Shown piece after piece: positions 15,913 through 19,265 of a stretch of 19,265 nucleotides of DNA. Under the pieces are notes generated by a model that worked only from the letters and a program-made list of their open reading frames with translations, made no database searches and was not told the DNA's origin. The first letter of the stretch is position 1, and each line of letters begins with the position of its first letter. Origin of the DNA: CAZCPB01 sp964540295 (GTDB taxonomy: Bacteria > Planctomycetota > Phycisphaerae > Phycisphaerales > UBA1924). A program made the position numbers and the translations under genes. The DNA lies in assembly GCA_964540295.1 (NCBI GenBank), contig CAZIMT010000048.1, positions 1 to 19,265 on the forward strand, written 5' to 3'.

Positions 15913-16059
15913 GCGGGGAGAGGGTAGGGGGAAGAGGGGAAAGCCGTGATGAAGATGAGGCTTGGAATGAAGATAATCGCTTGGACACATCATTGTGGTG
16001 GTGGTACGCTCAACGAAGACATTGAGAGGCTGTGCGGACAACAAAGGCATTACGACCGG

Positions 16060-16218
16060 TCAGAACCGATCTTCGTGGCACGGTGTCGGAGCGAACGCGG
16101 TCGGGTCGCGCTGATTTCGTGCCACTGAGATCGGTTCCTCCGATTTCAGTATCTTGGTTGGGTTCACGGCCTCTTCTACTATATTTCGATGGTCTCCTGT
16201 TGTTTCTTCTGTAATCAC
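16060..16218 (-). CDS. Possible 52-residue small protein
   Basis: GTG 16218 is preceded by AAGGAG at five bases, a well-placed ribosome-binding site. The frame begins VITEETTGDHRNIVEEA and is acidic in its first half. Codons are not strongly GC3-biased, and the last third lies inside a large inverted repeat, so this may not be a gene. No homology recognised. An overlapping ATG at 16222 opens a 70-codon frame that is too close to the same Shine-Dalgarno. Confidence 0.25.
   Translation of the reverse strand: MITEETTGDHRNIVEEAVNPTKILKSEEPISVARNQRDPTAFAPTPCHEDRF
16063..16137. repeat. 20-bp inverted repeat, 18/20 paired, 35-base loop
   Basis: GAACCGATCTTCGTGGCACG (16063-16082) pairs with CGTGCCACTGAGATCGGTTC (16118-16137) at 18 of 20 positions. 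There is no T run on either strand, so it is not an ordinary Rho-independent terminator. Part of the right arm (CGTGCCACTGA) recurs at 16618-16628. It may be a miniature element or a structured RNA. Confidence 0.75.
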
Positions 16219-16258
16219 ACATACTCCTTCCACCGAGCCAGCGAGTTACGTGGTATCT

Positions 16259-16422
16259 TCAATCGCGTGAGACAATCTTCTGGTCAAACAAAATTATAAA
16301 AGCTCCAAAGCACTCTTTGCATACCCAGTGATACCGATCTTTGGTCGTATGTCCTTCGGTAACGTTCTCGCACTGAGCCGCGAACATTATGGCCACAGAA
16401 CTCGCAGTGGTCGTGGTCTCAT
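16259..16422 (-). pseudogene. Decayed small zinc-ribbon protein gene
   Basis: Two halves of a CxxC...CxxC zinc ribbon are visible in different frames. From 16418 downward one frame reads DHDHCEFCGHNV. Another frame, ending at 16259, reads TEGHTTKDRYHWVCKECFGAF and then ILFDQ. Together they resemble small planctomycete-type zinc ribbons in which a HCxFC start is followed by HEGY-TED and a WVCxxCF segment; this resemblance is from memory. The first half is one base out of frame with the ATG at 16422, and a second shift lies between the halves. At least two indels are needed, so the gene appears dead unless the assembly is in error. Confidence 0.45.
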
Positions 16423-16733
16423 CCCTCGCGGTAGGGCTATAGGTGGCCCTACAAAGCTCCACACGTTTGAGAAACTGTTTCTATCCTTGAAGCCGCCAAC
16501 CAGCCATGTTGATGCTTCGATGAGTGGTTGCGATGTACACGATAATAGTCGGCGGCTGAACGCGGATTTGCTGGCAGGTGGCGCTGACTTCATGGGCCGG
16601 GTAATGTTGAGGTTTTCTCGTGCCACTGACGTCGCTCGCGCGTTTGCGTGCGGACTCGGCGGGTCGTGCCGGGCGACTTTGGTGCTTGGGCGGTCGGTTC
16701 ATCTCTCAAGCACGAGGCGACCCGAGGGCGCCG

Positions 16734-16781
16734 GGTTCAAAGCTGGGCAGGTTCAAAGGCGGACAGGTTCAAAGGTAGACG
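16734..16781. repeat. 16-bp tandem repeat, three units
   Basis: Three consecutive 16-base units all begin GGTTCAAAG and continue CTGGGCA, GCGGACA and GTAGACG. They lie in the non-coding stretch. The TTCAA core recalls the GGGTTCAAGCGG repeats next to the first assembly gap. Confidence 0.85.
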
Positions 16782-16902
16782 AGGCAAAGGAACACTGAGG
16801 TCGCCGCGGCACGTTCAGAGGTTTGGTGAGCCTCGTGGGCGACTTCATTGGCACGTGAAGACCTCGGCGTGAAGAGACAGGACTGCGGCCGGGCGATGTC
16901 GG

Positions 16903-16929
16903 TGCCACCCGACCGAGTTTAGGGTGGCA
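16903..16929. repeat. 8-bp inverted repeat in intergenic region
   Basis: TGCCACCC and GGGTGGCA are perfect complements around 11 bases. It lies 72 bases past the end of the HD-GYP gene, where a terminator would be expected. No T run follows on the minus strand, so termination would have to be Rho-assisted. Confidence 0.5.
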
Positions 16930-17000
16930 AACTTTACTGAGACTCGCCGAGACATTATTAAGATTGCTGATGCGATACAGATCTCGGTGCGACCTGACGT

Positions 17001-18272
17001 CTAGTTTGTCACGCTCGCTTCGCTAGTCTTGGTGCTTGTGACCCCCAGCGCGAACTTGGCGAGGTCGTAGTCGCCGGGGCGGGTTGGGTAGAACGAATCG
17101 CCGCGGACGTCTACGCCCTCGATCTCGATGATCTGGATATTGGTGTGGCGGCGGAGGTCGATCTTTCGGCCGCCCGCGGATTCGGGGTTGATGCGGCCGC
17201 CGTCGTGGGGGATGGTGACGACGGTGGGTCGGCAGGGGTCTTCGGGGTGCCAGTCGGCGACGACGGCATGGATGCCGCCGGTGATCTTGACCATCGAGCC
17301 GGGCGGAAAGGGTGGGACGACGTTGATAAGAGCGCGAAGCACGAGAGGGTCGGTCCGGGTCGAGTAGGGCGCTTGCTGCATGAGCTTAAGGGCGCGGACC
17401 GTGGGGACGGGCGCGATGGCTCCGGGGACTGCGCCGTGGGTGTCGGCCGGGTTGCGAAGTCGATCGAGCAGGTCGGCGGCGGTGACGATGCGGGCGAAGA
17501 TGTGGATGTCCGAGCCGGTCAGCCCTCGGGTCGTTCCGGGCTTTGCGGCGGGGAAGCCGGAGCCGTCGAAGTGCTGGTGGTGGTGCTGGACGGCCGCGGC
17601 GGCGGAGGGCTCGATGTTGCCCTGCAGGGTTCGGTAGCCAAGTTCGGTGTGCTCGCGCCAGGCGAGGTCGGACTCGTCGTGGCTGTTGTTCCAGCGGGTG
17701 AGTGTTTCGGGGTCGAGGCGGAGCATGCCGATGTCGTGGAGGAGCGCGCCTAGGCCCAGGGTTGTCACGCCTTGGGCGAGGCCGGATTTGAGGCGTGGGC
17801 GTTCTTTGACGAGGTAGAAGTCGAGTTTGATGCCCATGAGCACGCTGACGAGGCAGACGTTGGAGGCGTGGCGAAGAGCGGGCTGGCTGCCGTCGACGAT
17901 CTCGTTGACGAGGATGCCAGCTTTGGGCGAGAGCGCGAGCTTTTCGAGAAGCGCGGCGATGGCACGGCGGTAGGTCGGGTAGTCGAGCTTGGCGTGGGCG
18001 TCCACGAGCACGCGGTCGAAGGCGTCGGCGACTTGCTGGGTGATGCCGTGGCAGGCCTCGAGAACGGCGGGGTTGACGAAGTCGGCGATGAAGCTGAGGG
18101 CGGGGTAGCTGATCCACACGTCGCGGAGGCCCATCTCCCAGAGACGCTTGATGGTGTGGTTGTCGAGCTGGATGCCGGCGCGAAGCAGCACGACGCCGGG
18201 GCGGAGCGGGTGATAGAGCGGCAGGGCCAGGGACATCCCCTCGACGGCCTGGGCGAGACTGACTCTGAGCAT
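17001..18272 (-). CDS. HD-GYP-type protein with a degenerate active-site signature
   Basis: A 423-residue protein related to HD-GYP cyclic-di-GMP phosphodiesterases. An N-terminal region (1-60) has the LRPGVVLLRAGIQLDNHTIKRLWEMG segment common before HD-GYP domains. The domain spans about 130-275: His135, His179-Asp180 in LLHDIGM, His208 in EHTELG, and HHQHFDGSGFP (231-241), then VTAADLLDRL. Against the canonical HHExxDGxGYP the Glu is Gln233 and the Tyr is Phe240, and HDIGK is HDIGM. Most metal ligands remain, so activity is uncertain. The C-terminal region (318-423) has a short beta-domain resembling those after other planctomycete HD-GYP domains. ATG 18272 has GGAGG six bases upstream. It follows the partial gene to its right by 157 bases on the same strand, so an operon is possible. 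Confidence 0.87.
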   Translation of the reverse strand: MLRVSLAQAVEGMSLALPLYHPLRPGVVLLRAGIQLDNHTIKRLWEMGLRDVWISYPALSFIADFVNPAVLEACHGITQQVADAFDRVLVDAHAKLDYPTYRRAIAALLEKLALSPKAGILVNEIVDGSQPALRHASNVCLVSVLMGIKLDFYLVKERPRLKSGLAQGVTTLGLGALLHDIGMLRLDPETLTRWNNSHDESDLAWREHTELGYRTLQGNIEPSAAAAVQHHHQHFDGSGFPAAKPGTTRGLTGSDIHIFARIVTAADLLDRLRNPADTHGAVPGAIAPVPTVRALKLMQQAPYSTRTDPLVLRALINVVPPFPPGSMVKITGGIHAVVADWHPEDPCRPTVVTIPHDGGRINPESAGGRKIDLRRHTNIQIIEIEGVDVRGDSFYPTRPGDYDLAKFALGVTSTKTSEASVTN

Positions 18273-18429
18273 GAAATCCTCCGGAACGTCAGGGCTATCG
18301 GCCTGATCGGGAGGTTGGTCCCGGGGGATCGGCGAATCGCGCGGCGTGTGCGCGATGAGGTTGAATGCGCCGCGCGATCGGCGGTGTTATCGGAAATGTG
18401 TTGTGCTGGCGATGCGGTGATCGAGGTTG

Positions 18430-19265
18430 TCAACGCGCGAAGGGAAGCAGGTTGAAAACGCCCGCGGACCTTGGGATGAGCACCACGATGACCTTGACTC
18501 GGCCTGACCCGGAGAAGGCGGCGTTGCTGAGGGTGACTTCGCCGAGGGTGGGGGGTTGAGGGTTGGTGTTTTCGGTGTTGGGTTCGAGCGTGGGCGTCGG
18601 TGTGGGATGGTCGTTGCTGGCGTCTTCGGCGCGTTGCCAGGTGATGGCGGGGGACTCGGGAATGATGAGGTAGGCCTCGTCAGGTTTGGCCAGAAAGGCG
18701 AGCGCGAGGTCGTCGAAGACTCGGCCTGCGCGGTCGATCGAGCGCTTGGGGGGTTGAATAAAGGTGGTGAGGTCGGGGTCGGCCTGCTCGTGCTGAGGAA
18801 GAAGTTCGAGGCGGAGGCTGGCGCGAGGGGTGGCGGGTGTGGTGGATTGATTTGCGGGTTGGTCGAGCACGGGCTCATCCCACGCGCGGGCGAGGATGCG
18901 GAGGCGGCCGGGCGGGAGCGTGAGGTTTGAGTTGAGGCTCGGGTTTCTCGTTGAGCTTCCTAAGCCTGCGATGATGCGCGAGGTGTTCGAGGAGCCGCCG
19001 ATGGCGATGGGGGTCCAGCGAGTGAGCGGGCCGAAGGTCTGGCGTTGGACTGAGCCAGCGAGCGGGAGATCGCGGAGGAGAGGTTCGAGTTGAGCGAGCG
19101 GGACGGCGAGAAAGCGGAGGCCTTGGCGTTTCCAGAGTGCGGCGGCCTCTGGGGAGATCGGAAGAGAGCGGTCGGCGACGACGGCGAAGGCTCGGCCGAC
19201 GGAGCCGCGCGAGTCGTCGATGGGGTAGTTGATGATGTCGAGCCCCTGGCCGAGCGGGTTGCGGG
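18430..19265 (-). CDS. Unrecognised protein, C-terminal 277 residues (5' end beyond window)
   Basis: The minus-strand frame ending at 18430 is open to the window edge, with strongly GC-biased third positions throughout; the apparent GTG start at 18870 is therefore internal. The visible part begins RNPLGQGLDIINYPIDDSRG and continues GRAFAVVADRSLPISPEAAA. It includes RWTPIAIGGSSNTSR, a middle region with LRLELLPQHEQADPDLTT, a Pro/Thr/Asn-rich stretch (PTPTPTLEPNTENTNP), and a C-terminal strand-rich end (GRVKVIVVLIPRSAGVFNLL). The pattern suggests a beta-rich protein with a disordered linker. No signal peptide or membrane segment can be judged without the N-terminus. No family recognised. It precedes the HD-GYP gene on the same strand. 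Confidence 0.75.
   Translation of the reverse strand, partial: RNPLGQGLDIINYPIDDSRGSVGRAFAVVADRSLPISPEAAALWKRQGLRFLAVPLAQLEPLLRDLPLAGSVQRQTFGPLTRWTPIAIGGSSNTSRIIAGLGSSTRNPSLNSNLTLPPGRLRILARAWDEPVLDQPANQSTTPATPRASLRLELLPQHEQADPDLTTFIQPPKRSIDRAGRVFDDLALAFLAKPDEAYLIIPESPAITWQRAEDASNDHPTPTPTLEPNTENTNPQPPTLGEVTLSNAAFSGSGRVKVIVVLIPRSAGVFNLLPFAR

Larger units (their letters stand above)
15913..17000. other. 1.1-kb region without a convincing intact gene
   Basis: Between two minus-strand genes. Third-position GC bias is weak in every frame, and local base composition around 16140-16340 is more AT-rich than elsewhere. It contains a large inverted repeat (16063-16137), a possible 52-codon ORF, a decayed zinc-ribbon gene, a three-unit 16-base tandem repeat and a TGCCACCC inverted repeat. 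CGTGCCACTGA occurs twice (16118 and 16618). No tRNA, tmRNA, RNase P or SRP RNA was recognised. It may be a graveyard of mobile or phage-derived sequence. Confidence 0.6.

Noticed and set aside
14815..16050. Upstream extension of the importer ATPase to 16050
   Set aside because: The extra 46 residues have no family similarity and poor codon bias; the domain starts normally from ATG 15912.
16063..16137. Rho-independent terminator
   Set aside because: Long stem with a 35-base loop and no T run on either strand.
16481..16702. 73-codon minus-strand open frame
   Set aside because: Weak codon bias and no similarity recognised; only a marginal GAGAG next to the ATG. Not supported enough to call.
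16734..16760. tRNA T-arm (GGTTCAAA motif)
   Set aside because: The flanking 5-base stems do not pair and no anticodon or acceptor arms are found; the motif belongs to a tandem repeat.
16328..16798. 156-codon plus-strand open frame
   Set aside because: No codon bias, no recognisable motif, and it crosses both the zinc-ribbon remnant and the tandem repeats.

Overview
The window is GC-rich bacterial chromosomal DNA, assembled as a scaffold with two 100-base N gaps (5185-5284 and 10665-10764). Gene content points to a planctomycete, possibly Phycisphaerales-like: a chromosomal ParB with parS sites, a short AT-hook/winged-helix basic protein, HD-GYP and Nudix genes, high third-position GC, and many micro-repeats inside and between genes. 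This assignment is inference, since no rRNA or other marker gene is present.

Layout. 1-173: an array of fourteen 8-base repeats, then a TolC-type outer-membrane lipoprotein gene (174-2096, minus). 2405-5184 (plus): a GH35 beta-galactosidase-fold protein whose two catalytic glutamates both appear replaced; it runs into the first gap. 5285-9262 (minus): a tight four-gene phage-like operon made of an HTH/sigma-like protein, an ABC-type ATPase, a GNAT acetyltransferase and a terminase large subunit (3' end in the gap). It is transcribed away from 9580-10629 (plus), a LexA/CI-type HTH plus S24-peptidase repressor. The shared 317-base control region holds strong operator-like inverted repeats. No portal, capsid or tail genes are visible, so this is either a prophage remnant or a repurposed packaging module, and it is the best candidate here for an undescribed system.

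10800-12240 (minus): the basic DNA-binding protein with a long structured leader, and a hypothetical gene split by an in-frame TGA. 12327-14818: parB (minus), divergent from a Nudix hydrolase and a stand-alone histidine kinase (plus). Two perfect parS palindromes lie inside the coding sequences of those two neighbours. 14815-15912 (minus): an importer-type ABC ATPase whose stop codon overlaps that of the kinase. 15913-17000: about 1.1 kb without a convincing intact gene, containing a decayed zinc-ribbon gene, a possible 52-residue ORF, a large inverted repeat and a 16-base tandem repeat. 17001-18272 (minus): an HD-GYP-type protein with a degenerate signature. 18430-19265 (minus): the C-terminal part of an unrecognised protein that continues past the window.

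How the genes work together. The S24 repressor plausibly controls the HTH-ABC-GNAT-terminase operon and itself, and a cleavable repressor would link this locus to DNA damage. ParB would load at the two adjacent parS sites for chromosome segregation. The remaining genes (efflux porin, GH35-like protein, importer ATPase, HD-GYP) look like independent housekeeping or accessory units.
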